A stretch of 9,772 nt of DNA from an uncultured Candidatus Saccharibacteria bacterium (GTDB lineage: Bacteria > Patescibacteriota > Saccharimonadia > Saccharimonadales > Saccharimonadaceae): contig CAMPVQ010000015.1 of NCBI GenBank assembly GCA_946997535.1, positions 1-9,772 of the forward strand, read 5' to 3'. Position 1 is the stretch's first letter; the number at the start of each line of letters is the position of its first letter. Below are positions 1-4,822 of this stretch, in pieces. A program made the position numbers and the translations under genes. A model generated the notes under the pieces. That model had not been told where the DNA came from and did no database searches. It saw only the letters and a program-made list of their open reading frames with translations.

Positions 1-31
1 TCTGACCTTTAATTGCTCAAGCATTACCGTT

Positions 32-56
32 ATTATAGCACATTCTATGCTATAAG
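32..56. promoter_or_regulatory. Palindrome with back-to-back extended -10 boxes (possible divergent promoter/operator)
   Basis: An 8-bp perfect inverted repeat, TTATAGCA (33-40) and TGCTATAA (48-55), is separated by 7 nt. On the - strand it reads TGCTATAAT, a perfect extended -10 box. On the + strand it reads TGCTATAAG at 48-56, also an extended -10. No convincing -35 lies at 16-18 bp on either side; the best - strand match is TTACTC at 18 bp. The symmetry also suits a dimeric repressor operator. The - strand gene it might drive lies outside the window. Promoter activity is inference from motif match only. Confidence 0.35.
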
Positions 57-89
57 AGTAACGCTTCTGCTAAGTCTCAATCTATCACG

Positions 90-115
90 CATCCCTGCAA
101 TGGGGGTGTTTTTTT
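90..115 (+). terminator. Rho-independent terminator or attenuator in the early leader
   Basis: The stem CATCCC (90-95) pairs with GGGGTG (103-108), with one G-U pair and a 7-nt loop, and is followed directly by seven T (109-115). It either ends transcription coming from the left of the window or attenuates transcripts starting at the + strand extended -10 at 48-56. In the second case the terminated product would be a leader of about 50 nt. Confidence 0.7.
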
Positions 116-126
116 ATTAATTCAAT

Positions 127-166
127 CGAGGAAGTAATCGACTGTTATCTTCGTATTGCTTCTTCG
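127..166 (+). promoter_or_regulatory. Long leader hairpin upstream of the first gene
   Basis: Bases 127-141 pair with 151-166 to give 15 bp, including two G-U pairs and one bulged base (T154), closed by a 9-nt loop (CTGTTATCT, 142-150). It lies between the terminator at 90-115 and the AAAGGAGG ribosome binding site at 181-188. No T-run follows, so it is not a terminator. It could stabilise the mRNA 5' end, take part in antitermination with the upstream stem, or bind protein as DNA. The fold is read directly from the sequence; the role is unknown. Confidence 0.5.
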
Positions 167-193
167 TAGTGTTAATAAATAAAGGAGGAACAA

Positions 194-457
194 ATGTATA
201 TCGACCAAGCTGATTATTACGACCAGCAAATGTACCAAGAAGAACTGATAGCTGAGAAAGTTGCAGCAGTCAGTAAGAAGCTAAAAGCTAACGGCGATTT
301 CATCGTAAGAATTAATCTCTACGATGCAGATGACGAGCAAGTAACTACGTTGGAATACGACACAATAGAGGACTTGTATAACGACATTAAGAACATACCT
401 GATGAAATTGACGAAGAAATCGACAATTATGTCGCCGAACGTGGCTTATACCTATAA
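194..457 (+). CDS. Small acidic early protein, unknown function
   Basis: This 87-residue protein is not one I recognise. The start is fixed by AAAGGAGG at 181-188, six bases upstream. It is very rich in Asp and Glu, especially in the N-terminal 20 residues and from about residue 46 to 80, where Asp/Glu clusters include IPDEIDEEID. A short beta-prone segment (FIVRINLYDADDE) lies in the middle. No signal peptide, membrane segment or Cys residue is present. It is the first gene after the regulatory leader, so it is probably expressed early. Small acidic phage proteins sometimes act as DNA mimics that block host nucleases or regulators. That is only an analogy here, since nothing in the sequence proves it. 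It is followed 24 bases later by the membrane peptide gene. Confidence 0.75.
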   Translation: MYIDQADYYDQQMYQEELIAEKVAAVSKKLKANGDFIVRINLYDADDEQVTTLEYDTIEDLYNDIKNIPDEIDEEIDNYVAERGLYL

Positions 458-481
458 ATCATTAAACTACAAGGAGCAAAT

Positions 482-676
482 ATGTTGAAAAAGATAAAAA
501 CAAACATCACTTTAGTAGCCGTCGTCATCGCTATGTTGGCTGTCGCATTCGCCTTTGGCACAAAATGCGACGCTGATATGCGCGTATATGCCGCAAAGCA
601 CAATTGCACTTGGACTTATCCGGGCACATTGTACGGCGACGACCGAGACAACCCAATTTGCAAAGTTAATAAGTAA
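482..676 (+). CDS. Small membrane-anchored protein with three cysteines
   Basis: This 64-residue protein starts after an AAGGAG site at 471-476. Residues 1-7 are positively charged (MLKKIKT) and residues 9-26 form one hydrophobic helix. The remaining 38 residues are polar and contain Cys29, Cys42 and Cys60 plus aromatic residues. The positive-inside rule puts the tail outside the cell, where two of the Cys could form a disulphide. There is no lipobox before Cys29, so a lipoprotein is unlikely; a cleaved signal peptide is possible. Short membrane-anchored early phage proteins with an external domain often act in superinfection exclusion or alter the host envelope. That role is inference. I do not recognise a named family. 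Confidence 0.7.
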   Translation: MLKKIKTNITLVAVVIAMLAVAFAFGTKCDADMRVYAAKHNCTWTYPGTLYGDDRDNPICKVNK

Positions 677-685
677 GGAGAACCT

Positions 686-763
686 ATGAAAATTAAAGTT
701 AATTATTACGAGTCTAATTATCAAGTGAAAGTTAATACCAAATCAAGCAAGGAGGAAAAATAA
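686..763 (+). CDS. 25-residue micro-protein
   Basis: A short frame starts at ATG 686 behind AAGGAG (675-680), at near-ideal spacing, and ends with TAA at 761-763. The TAA overlaps the ATG of the next gene (TAATG). The peptide begins MKIKVNYYESNYQVKVN and ends in a charged SSKEEK tail, so it looks like a small lysine-rich beta-prone peptide. The last codons also encode the AAGGAGG site of the next gene, so translation of this frame may mainly couple expression of the KGG protein. The strong ribosome binding site and the tight overlap support real translation; a function for the peptide itself is unproven. Confidence 0.55.
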   Translation: MKIKVNYYESNYQVKVNTKSSKEEK

Positions 764-1011
764 TGGCTGGTACTGCTGCTGGCGCCGCTAAGGCTAAGCT
801 TACAACTCTAAGAAAGCATGGCGCTGACTTCTACTCACGTATTGGTCGTAAGGGTGGTCAAAACGGCCATACTGGCGGCTTTGCTTCGCTGTTCGAAGAC
901 ATTGACGGTCTAACGGGGCGCGACCGAGCACGGCTAGCGGGCGCTAAAGGTGGCAAAATTAGCCGCCGTGGCCCTTCTAAGAATAAGACTTTGGTACTGG
1001 AGGCATTATGA
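763..1011 (+). CDS. Basic KGG-motif protein
   Basis: This 82-residue basic protein starts at the ATG inside the TAATG overlap, behind AAGGAGG. It contains two KGG repeats, GRKGGQNG (28-35) and GAKGGKISRRG (60-70), separated by a Gly/Phe segment and a short acidic helix. The KGG motif is known from general stress proteins of the GsiB type. Similar small phage proteins with FYxRIGxKGGxNGHTGGF and AGAKGGxxSRRG occur near recombination genes in Gram-positive phages (recalled pattern, not searched). The charge and glycine-rich basic loops suggest nucleic-acid binding, which is inference. Its stop overlaps the start of the annealing protein by four bases (ATGA), so the two are translationally coupled and may act together on DNA. 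Confidence 0.75.
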   Translation: MAGTAAGAAKAKLTTLRKHGADFYSRIGRKGGQNGHTGGFASLFEDIDGLTGRDRARLAGAKGGKISRRGPSKNKTLVLEAL

Positions 1012-1568
1012 ATAGAGTAGCTACTGTAAAAATTGGCGGCGGCGCTGAATACGCTAAAGTTGCCGACCGTATCAAGCTATTTTGGGAGGAGAACCCAAAT
1101 GGCAAGATTGACACCGAGCGCGAAAATTGCGGCGATGACAAAATACGCTTTGTGGCTCGTATTTGGCGCAATGCTAGCAATATAGAAGAGCTAGTAAAGT
1201 CATCCGCCTCAGTAGAAGCCATCAAGATGACAGCCAACGCTTGTGCCAGCGCCGATGCCATTAAGCACGGCGACAAGGAAAACGAAAAGCTTGAGACTGT
1301 AGCGGTTGGGCGCGCCTTGGCAATGCTAGGCTATCTAGCTAGTGGCGAAGTAGCCAGCCGTGAAGAAATGGATGCATTTGAAGCGTATAAAGCCCAAAAG
1401 TGGCAAGAAGACGTAGACAACTACATTAAGCAGCTCAACGCTGCTACAACAATTGAACAGCTCAGAAACGTGTTTATATCTATACCGATAGACATGCGCT
1501 CGTGTTCAGAGGTTATTATTGCCAAAAATGATTGCAAAGATAAGTTATTAAACGCAAAGGAGGCGTAA
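1008..1568 (+). CDS. Single-strand annealing protein, ERF/RAD52-like
   Basis: This 186-residue protein probably anneals complementary single strands during phage recombination, working on the tails made by the downstream exonuclease. Residues 14-37 (YAKVADRIKLFWEE, then GKIDTE) and residues 94-111 (KLETVAVGRALAMLGYLA) match the pattern of phage annealing proteins, which read V-ERIxLFRExxPxxxIxTE and ENCETSAVGRALAMLGY. Residues 112-126 continue with the usual acidic GEVASREEMDAFE stretch. The C-terminal 60 residues are helical and less recognisable, and may carry partner contacts. The start overlaps the previous stop as ATGA, with GGAGG four bases upstream at 999-1003. Adjacency to a YqaJ-type exonuclease gives the classic phage exonuclease/annealase pair. 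The family is inferred from motifs and context; the exact superfamily branch is uncertain. Confidence 0.7.
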   Translation: MNRVATVKIGGGAEYAKVADRIKLFWEENPNGKIDTERENCGDDKIRFVARIWRNASNIEELVKSSASVEAIKMTANACASADAIKHGDKENEKLETVAVGRALAMLGYLASGEVASREEMDAFEAYKAQKWQEDVDNYIKQLNAATTIEQLRNVFISIPIDMRSCSEVIIAKNDCKDKLLNAKEA

Positions 1569-2354
1569 ATGGAAGTAATTAAGCTACAGCAGAATAGCGA
1601 GGAATGGTTAGAATACCGACGCGGTAAATCAGGCGGGTCAGAATTTGGCGCACTGTACGTAGACGGCTATCCACTAGTTGGCGCTATGAAAGCTAAGCTA
1701 GATGAACTGGGCGTAGAGTATCCTAAAACCGCCAAGGCGGCAGAGCTAGCAGCCCTGCTCACTCCAGAGGCGTTGGCAAGCTTAAAATTGGTCAGCGTAC
1801 CCAAGAAACGCTATTACGCCATTATTGCTGAGCGCGTTGCCCGCCCTATCACGCCTAACGATTACGTTGATAAGCTCAACGGCCAGCCATTCTCAATGAT
1901 GGCGCGTGGCCACATTCTTGAGCCCGAAGCTATCAAGGCGTGGGAAGCAAAAACCGGCAAAACAGTAGACAAAGATAGCGTGGTTTGGGCGCGAGAAGAC
2001 AACCCAAACATCTACATCTCGCCCGACTTTGCCATTACTAGCCAGGATGGCATTGTACGTGAAGCTGGTGAAGTAAAATGCCTTAGTAATGAAGAAGTTA
2101 TAAAAGCATATCTGACCAACTCATATCCTGCTGAATACTATCCGCAAATACTAAAATACTTTGTCGTCAACCCAGACTTGGAAGTGCTCCACTTTGTTAT
2201 GTACAGCGACACAATTCCTGGTCTTGAACTGCAGGTATTCGACATTAAGCGTGAAGATGTAGCGCCTAGTATCGCAGAAGCCAAAGCTTTTGAAGATGCT
2301 ATCATGGCACAGATTGACCGTGATACTAATCAAATCCTTGAACTAGGCTTTTAA
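1569..2354 (+). CDS. YqaJ-type phage recombination exonuclease with HeH/SAP-like insert
   Basis: This is a 261-residue PD-(D/E)XK exonuclease that would resect double-stranded ends to feed the annealing protein. Visible motifs are the N-terminal EEWLEYRRGKSGGSEFG (11-27), RGHILEPEAIKAWE (113-126, acidic E118/E120), the active-site Asp in ISPDFAI (D153), GEVKC (E168, K170) and the QxxxY pair in PQILKYF (Q193, Y197). These are the standard lambda-exonuclease/YqaJ residues in order. Between the N-terminal motif and the helix RYYAIIAERVA (81-91), residues about 36-62 read MKAKLDELGVEYPKTAKAAE then LAALL, which looks like a HeH/SAP helix-extended-helix DNA-binding unit. It starts behind AAAGGAGG (1556-1563), immediately after the annealase stop. 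It is the last gene before a 219-base non-coding stretch. Confidence 0.9.
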   Translation: MEVIKLQQNSEEWLEYRRGKSGGSEFGALYVDGYPLVGAMKAKLDELGVEYPKTAKAAELAALLTPEALASLKLVSVPKKRYYAIIAERVARPITPNDYVDKLNGQPFSMMARGHILEPEAIKAWEAKTGKTVDKDSVVWAREDNPNIYISPDFAITSQDGIVREAGEVKCLSNEEVIKAYLTNSYPAEYYPQILKYFVVNPDLEVLHFVMYSDTIPGLELQVFDIKREDVAPSIAEAKAFEDAIMAQIDRDTNQILELGF

Positions 2355-2363
2355 TTAAATAAT

Positions 2364-2388
2364 CGCGCAGCCGGCTGGCATACCGTAG
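2364..2388. repeat. Left arm of 25-bp inverted repeat
   Basis: This arm is complementary to 2533-2557 over its full length, with one G-U. It includes the 10-bp palindrome CAGCCGGCTG (2368-2377), which recurs identically at 2544-2553, so the arms carry both inverted and direct symmetry and could be a pair of protein-binding sites. Confidence 0.85.
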
Positions 2389-2532
2389 TGTTCCAGACTG
2401 TTGCTGGGCAAGAATGACTAGCAAAAAACACTCCTGCACCTATCCACAAACTAGTCTCATCGGGTTTGAATAAGCCAACTCATATCTTATATATCCCGTT
2501 GTTAGGCCTGTACTAACTACGCTCTTGCCCAC

Positions 2533-2557
2533 CTACGGTGTGCCAGCCGGCTGCGCG
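2533..2557. repeat. Right arm of 25-bp inverted repeat
   Basis: This is the partner of 2364-2388. It ends seven bases before the GGAGGG ribosome binding site (2565-2570) of the next gene, leaving that site outside the main stem. The flanks AAATAAT (2357-2363) and AAATTAT (2558-2564) agree at 6 of 7 bases. That could be a decayed target-site duplication or an AT-rich extension of the stem. Confidence 0.85.
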
Positions 2558-2573
2558 AAATTATGGAGGGAAA

Positions 2574-2831
2574 ATGAATACTACTAGCTTGGAAGCTTAT
2601 TACGGCGAAGTTGTGAACCATAAAACTACTATGCAGAGAAAAGTACTAGAACTAGTGCTTTCTGCTAAACGACCAGTTTGCAACAAGGAGATAGCCGACA
2701 AAATGGATATGCCAATCAATTCCATTACACCGCGAGTAAATGAATTAGTGAAAGGCGGGAGAATGGAAGCAGCGTTTAAAGCAATTTACCCGCCGACTGG
2801 GCGTCGCGTCACTTACTGGAGGCCGCTCTAA
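2574..2831 (+). CDS. Small winged-helix DNA-binding protein
   Basis: This 85-residue protein starts at ATG 2574 behind GGAGGG (2565-2570). An in-frame GTG at 2538 would extend it, but that lies inside the right arm of the inverted repeat and has no ribosome binding site, so I reject it. The pattern QRKVLELVLSAKRPVCNKEI, then ADKMDMPINSITPRVNELVK (residues about 21-60), is a typical winged helix-turn-helix with the recognition helix around SITPRVNELV. A basic wing, PPTGRRVTYW, lies at the C-terminus. Similar small winged-helix proteins sit beside VRR-NUC genes in many phages. It may bind the adjacent inverted repeat and control this operon, which is inference. Its stop overlaps the nuclease start (TAATG). 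Confidence 0.8.
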   Translation: MNTTSLEAYYGEVVNHKTTMQRKVLELVLSAKRPVCNKEIADKMDMPINSITPRVNELVKGGRMEAAFKAIYPPTGRRVTYWRPL

Positions 2832-3256
2832 TGCTGGCCGACAAAGAGCAAACTGTCCAAGCTATGGTGGCTGATTATCTCCGATACCAATACCCAGATA
2901 TACCGTTTCATTCCGACTTTGGCAGCGGAGTGAAACTTACCGTGCGCCAAGCCTGTATGCAAAAACGGCAAAACGGTGGTAGGCGAGCGTGGCCAGATAT
3001 GTTTATTGCCAGTGTGCGCTGCGAAAACAACTCTATTTACGGCGGGTTATTCATTGAGCTAAAACGCTCAGGCACCCGCCTAACCAAGCGAGATGGCTCA
3101 CCCGCTACCAATCACATTGCCGAGCAAGGTATTACGCTAAATAGACTCAACCAGCGTGGATACGTAGCCAAGTTTGCTGTTGGCTTCGATGAAGCTAAGG
3201 CCATAATTGACCAATATTTATCATTGCCACAAGTTTTATATATTAAGGAGAAATAG
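2831..3256 (+). CDS. VRR-NUC domain nuclease
   Basis: This is a 141-residue stand-alone VRR-NUC (PD-(D/E)XK) nuclease. Visible catalytic features are E6 in the first helix, WPDMFIA (W54, D56), GLFIELKRSG (E76, K78) and Q99 in IAEQGITLNRLNQRGY, followed by the usual VGFDEAKAII helix. Phage stand-alone VRR-NUC proteins are structure-specific or Holliday-junction-type endonucleases, as in FAN1 and phage homologues, and are often found in recombination modules. The length is normal for the viral form. The start sits in the TAATG overlap with the winged-helix gene, with GGAGG (2818-2822) upstream. A branched-DNA substrate would fit both the exonuclease/annealase pair and the nearby inverted repeat, which could extrude as a cruciform. 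That link is inference. Confidence 0.9.
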   Translation: MLADKEQTVQAMVADYLRYQYPDIPFHSDFGSGVKLTVRQACMQKRQNGGRRAWPDMFIASVRCENNSIYGGLFIELKRSGTRLTKRDGSPATNHIAEQGITLNRLNQRGYVAKFAVGFDEAKAIIDQYLSLPQVLYIKEK

Positions 3257-3259
3257 GAA

Positions 3260-3604
3260 ATGGGCAGATATAAAATAACCCCAACTATAATAACGTACCC
3301 CCGTACCTTCTGGCACTGCGATATGGTGGCTATAATAGACCCGCTAACCCGCACATACTGGCTTTGTGGGGATGAGCTTGAAGACGGGTTTGAGAGCTGG
3401 ATAGACGACCCTACCCGCCTTGTCAGGGGTTGGAATAGCATTGTGCAGCCCGGAATAGAGACCGATATGGATGCTGTGGGTATAATATGCGAAGCAAATA
3501 ACAGGAATGTGACGATGAAGTACAGCCTGGAAGAATATATAGAATTCGTAAAACGAGAGCATGCATTGTTCAGGGAAAAGAACAAGAAGAAAGGAACAAA
3601 ATGA
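3260..3604 (+). CDS. Orphan protein, single copy of a repeated phage domain
   Basis: This 114-residue protein of unknown function starts behind AAGGAG (3245-3250) located in the end of the nuclease gene. The N-terminal half holds VAIIDPLTRTYWLCGD (23-38) and the C-terminal half VTMKYSLEEYIEFVKRE (84-100), then a lysine-rich tail ending KKKGTK. The same two landmarks at about the same spacing occur twice in the next protein, so this appears to be a one-domain paralogue. The predicted fold starts with beta strands and ends with a helix. There is no signal or membrane segment and no recognised catalytic motif. Its stop overlaps the next start as ATGA, and this junction is part of a 20-nt repeat found again at the next gene junction. 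Confidence 0.7.
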   Translation: MGRYKITPTIITYPRTFWHCDMVAIIDPLTRTYWLCGDELEDGFESWIDDPTRLVRGWNSIVQPGIETDMDAVGIICEANNRNVTMKYSLEEYIEFVKREHALFREKNKKKGTK

Positions 3605-3606
3605 AT
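3587..3606 (+). repeat. 20-nt direct repeat, copy 1 (gene-junction cassette)
   Basis: AAGAAAGGAACAAAATGAAT is identical to 4276-4295. In both copies it is read in the same frame and encodes KKGTK-stop, the AAAGGAAC ribosome binding site, and the ATGA overlap that starts the next gene. Confidence 0.9.
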
Positions 3607-4293
3607 GACAGACAAACTACATTATTTATAGGTTATAACTTCTTTAACCTCCCAGAATCGGTGTTTTTGGTCGACCCGTATACTCGCACCTTTTTTCGCG
3701 GGGGTGTTGCGTCAAACGTCAATTGCGACGAGCTAGTTAGAAAACTGAAGCATGAGATTGCGGGACTTCAAGTGTGGGGCTTTAGAGTATCGCTGAATGC
3801 TGAAAAAAGCCTGTTTTTGGCGTTTAGCTTGTTTTGCAAAGACTTGTCGAAGGCATATAAACTTATGGATTACGCCGACTATATCAACCGCAACCGCAAA
3901 CTAGTAACCTATACCGGTATGCAGGTGGTAATGTGGCAATCGGGTTCACGGCTGTTTAACGACACCTTTGTGGTGAATACCGAGACGGGCGACTACTGGA
4001 ACGGCAACCTCATAACCACCGCGCTCAAGGAGCTCAACATGACCCTGACCGGCGCCAAGCGGAGCCGTCGCTTCCAAAACTATATCAATAAATACCCCAC
4101 TCTACTTAGCGATAGGTTTGGCGATAACCATGTGACAGTGTTTGAAGACGAGACTGGTGTCATTATGCACTTCTATGCGGAAACCGACCGCTTCACACGC
4201 GAACTGCAGCTAGAAGAAACTGACAACAAGGCGAAGAAAATGACTCTAGCCGAGTTTTTGGAACGATATGACAATAAGAAAGGAACAAAATGA
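3601..4293 (+). CDS. Orphan protein with two tandem copies of the same domain
   Basis: This is a 230-residue protein. Repeat 1 runs from VFLVDPYTRTFFRGG (21-35) to YKLMDYADYINR (86-97). Repeat 2 runs from DTFVVNTETGDYWNGN (121-136) to KKMTLAEFLERY (212-223). The shared pattern is hydrophobic strand, [DN]-x-x-T-[RG]-x-[YF]-[WF]-x-x-[GN], variable middle, then [LM]-x-[DE]-[YF]-x-[DE] near the end of the unit. The preceding 114-residue protein has one copy. The second copy is longer, with an acidic insert (LEETDNK) before its helix. The function is unknown; the shape suggests a binding module rather than an enzyme. It ends KKGTK exactly as the preceding protein does, and its stop overlaps the next start as ATGA with AAAGGAAC as ribosome binding site. 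The paralogy is read by eye and was not computed. Confidence 0.7.
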   Translation: MNDRQTTLFIGYNFFNLPESVFLVDPYTRTFFRGGVASNVNCDELVRKLKHEIAGLQVWGFRVSLNAEKSLFLAFSLFCKDLSKAYKLMDYADYINRNRKLVTYTGMQVVMWQSGSRLFNDTFVVNTETGDYWNGNLITTALKELNMTLTGAKRSRRFQNYINKYPTLLSDRFGDNHVTVFEDETGVIMHFYAETDRFTRELQLEETDNKAKKMTLAEFLERYDNKKGTK

Positions 4294-4295
4294 AT
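4276..4295 (+). repeat. 20-nt direct repeat, copy 2 (gene-junction cassette)
   Basis: This is identical to 3587-3606 and in the same frame. It marks the 3' end of the second paralogue and suggests that the gene duplicated together with its 3' junction. Confidence 0.9.
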
Positions 4296-4787
4296 AAGGA
4301 GATTGACGCCAACCCACAGGAGTGCGACCTTGTAGGAAAAGCAATAAGAGACGTATTAATAAGATATGTTAAACTAGACAAATTTACGGAACGAGTGTTG
4401 TGGGCTGCGCTAGCCCTAACAAGTCTGATCCGACACTATGGACCCGACCAAATACCTGAATCTATGCCTATGACAGAATACGCTAGGCATAATCAAAGAC
4501 ACCAACAAGAACTAATAGACACCGGCAGACTATCCACACGGACACTAAACGAGATAGTAAACGACCTAACAGGGGTAAAAAGGATGGCGTTTACATTTGT
4601 GGGTACGAATAAAGAGACTGGTAGAAAAACCATTCTGGAGCTTTGCCCATTTGATTATATTATAAAAGAAAGTACCCCAATAACAATTGGATACCTAGCG
4701 CCATCACAAAGCTATAAAAAATATCTCAACGACCATAACGACGTTACAGCGTGGCTAATCCCACCGATCGCACCGCTATATAGGTAA
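4290..4787 (+). CDS. Hypothetical protein with possible winged-helix segment
   Basis: This is a 165-residue protein of unknown function, coupled to the previous gene by an ATGA overlap. The N-terminal third is helical (residues about 12-50, including a hydrophobic stretch VLWAALALTSLI that is too short and too interrupted for a clear membrane helix). Residues about 81-124 (LSTRTLNEIVNDLTG, then a two-strand part KRMAFTFVGT and KTILELCPF) resemble a helix-turn-helix followed by a wing. A DNA-binding or replication-accessory role is therefore possible but weakly supported. The C-terminus is polar and proline-rich (LIPPIAPLYR). No catalytic motif is visible. A 35-base gap with a fresh ribosome binding site separates it from the next gene. 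Confidence 0.65.
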   Translation: MNKEIDANPQECDLVGKAIRDVLIRYVKLDKFTERVLWAALALTSLIRHYGPDQIPESMPMTEYARHNQRHQQELIDTGRLSTRTLNEIVNDLTGVKRMAFTFVGTNKETGRKTILELCPFDYIIKESTPITIGYLAPSQSYKKYLNDHNDVTAWLIPPIAPLYR

Positions 4788-4822
4788 ATGGTTCCAACAA
4801 AGAATTGAAAGGAGAATGAGAA

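Larger units (their letters stand above)
2364..2557 (+). ncRNA. Candidate structured RNA/cruciform element closed by a 25-bp inverted repeat
   Basis: In the 219-base gap between the exonuclease and the winged-helix gene, bases 2364-2388 pair with 2533-2557 over 25 contiguous pairs (24 Watson-Crick and one G-U at T2381/G2540). After a 16-base bulge on the left, TGGGCAAGA (2405-2413) pairs with TCTTGCCCA (2523-2531), 9 bp. Inside are three smaller helices: GACTAG/CTAGTC (2416-2421/2451-2456); CGGG/CCCG (2461-2464/2495-2498) with ATAAG/CTTAT within it (2470-2474/2486-2490); and GTTAG/CTAAC (2501-2505/2513-2517). GCCAAC (2474-2479) could alternatively pair with GTTAGGC (2501-2507) as a pseudoknot. 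There is no T-run, so it is not a terminator, and no reading frame fills it. It could be a trans-acting RNA, an mRNA leader, a DNA cruciform or a MITE-like insertion. I do not recognise a known RNA family. Strand is assumed. Confidence 0.55.

Noticed and set aside
2364..2557. Reading the inverted repeat as a terminator or as tmRNA, 6S RNA or a hammerhead
   Set aside because: No T-run follows the stem. No tRNA-like ends, no central open bubble of the 6S type and no complete CUGANGA/GAAA core were found on either strand.
2538..2573. GTG-initiated 12-residue N-terminal extension of the winged-helix protein
   Set aside because: It falls inside the right arm of the inverted repeat and has no ribosome binding site, whereas ATG 2574 has GGAGGG at good spacing.
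3112..3615. 167-residue frame on the - strand
   Set aside because: It is antisense to two well-supported genes, has no ribosome binding site and its composition is that of a shadow frame.
4788..4808. Six-residue frame after the 165-residue gene
   Set aside because: It is too short and has no ribosome binding site.
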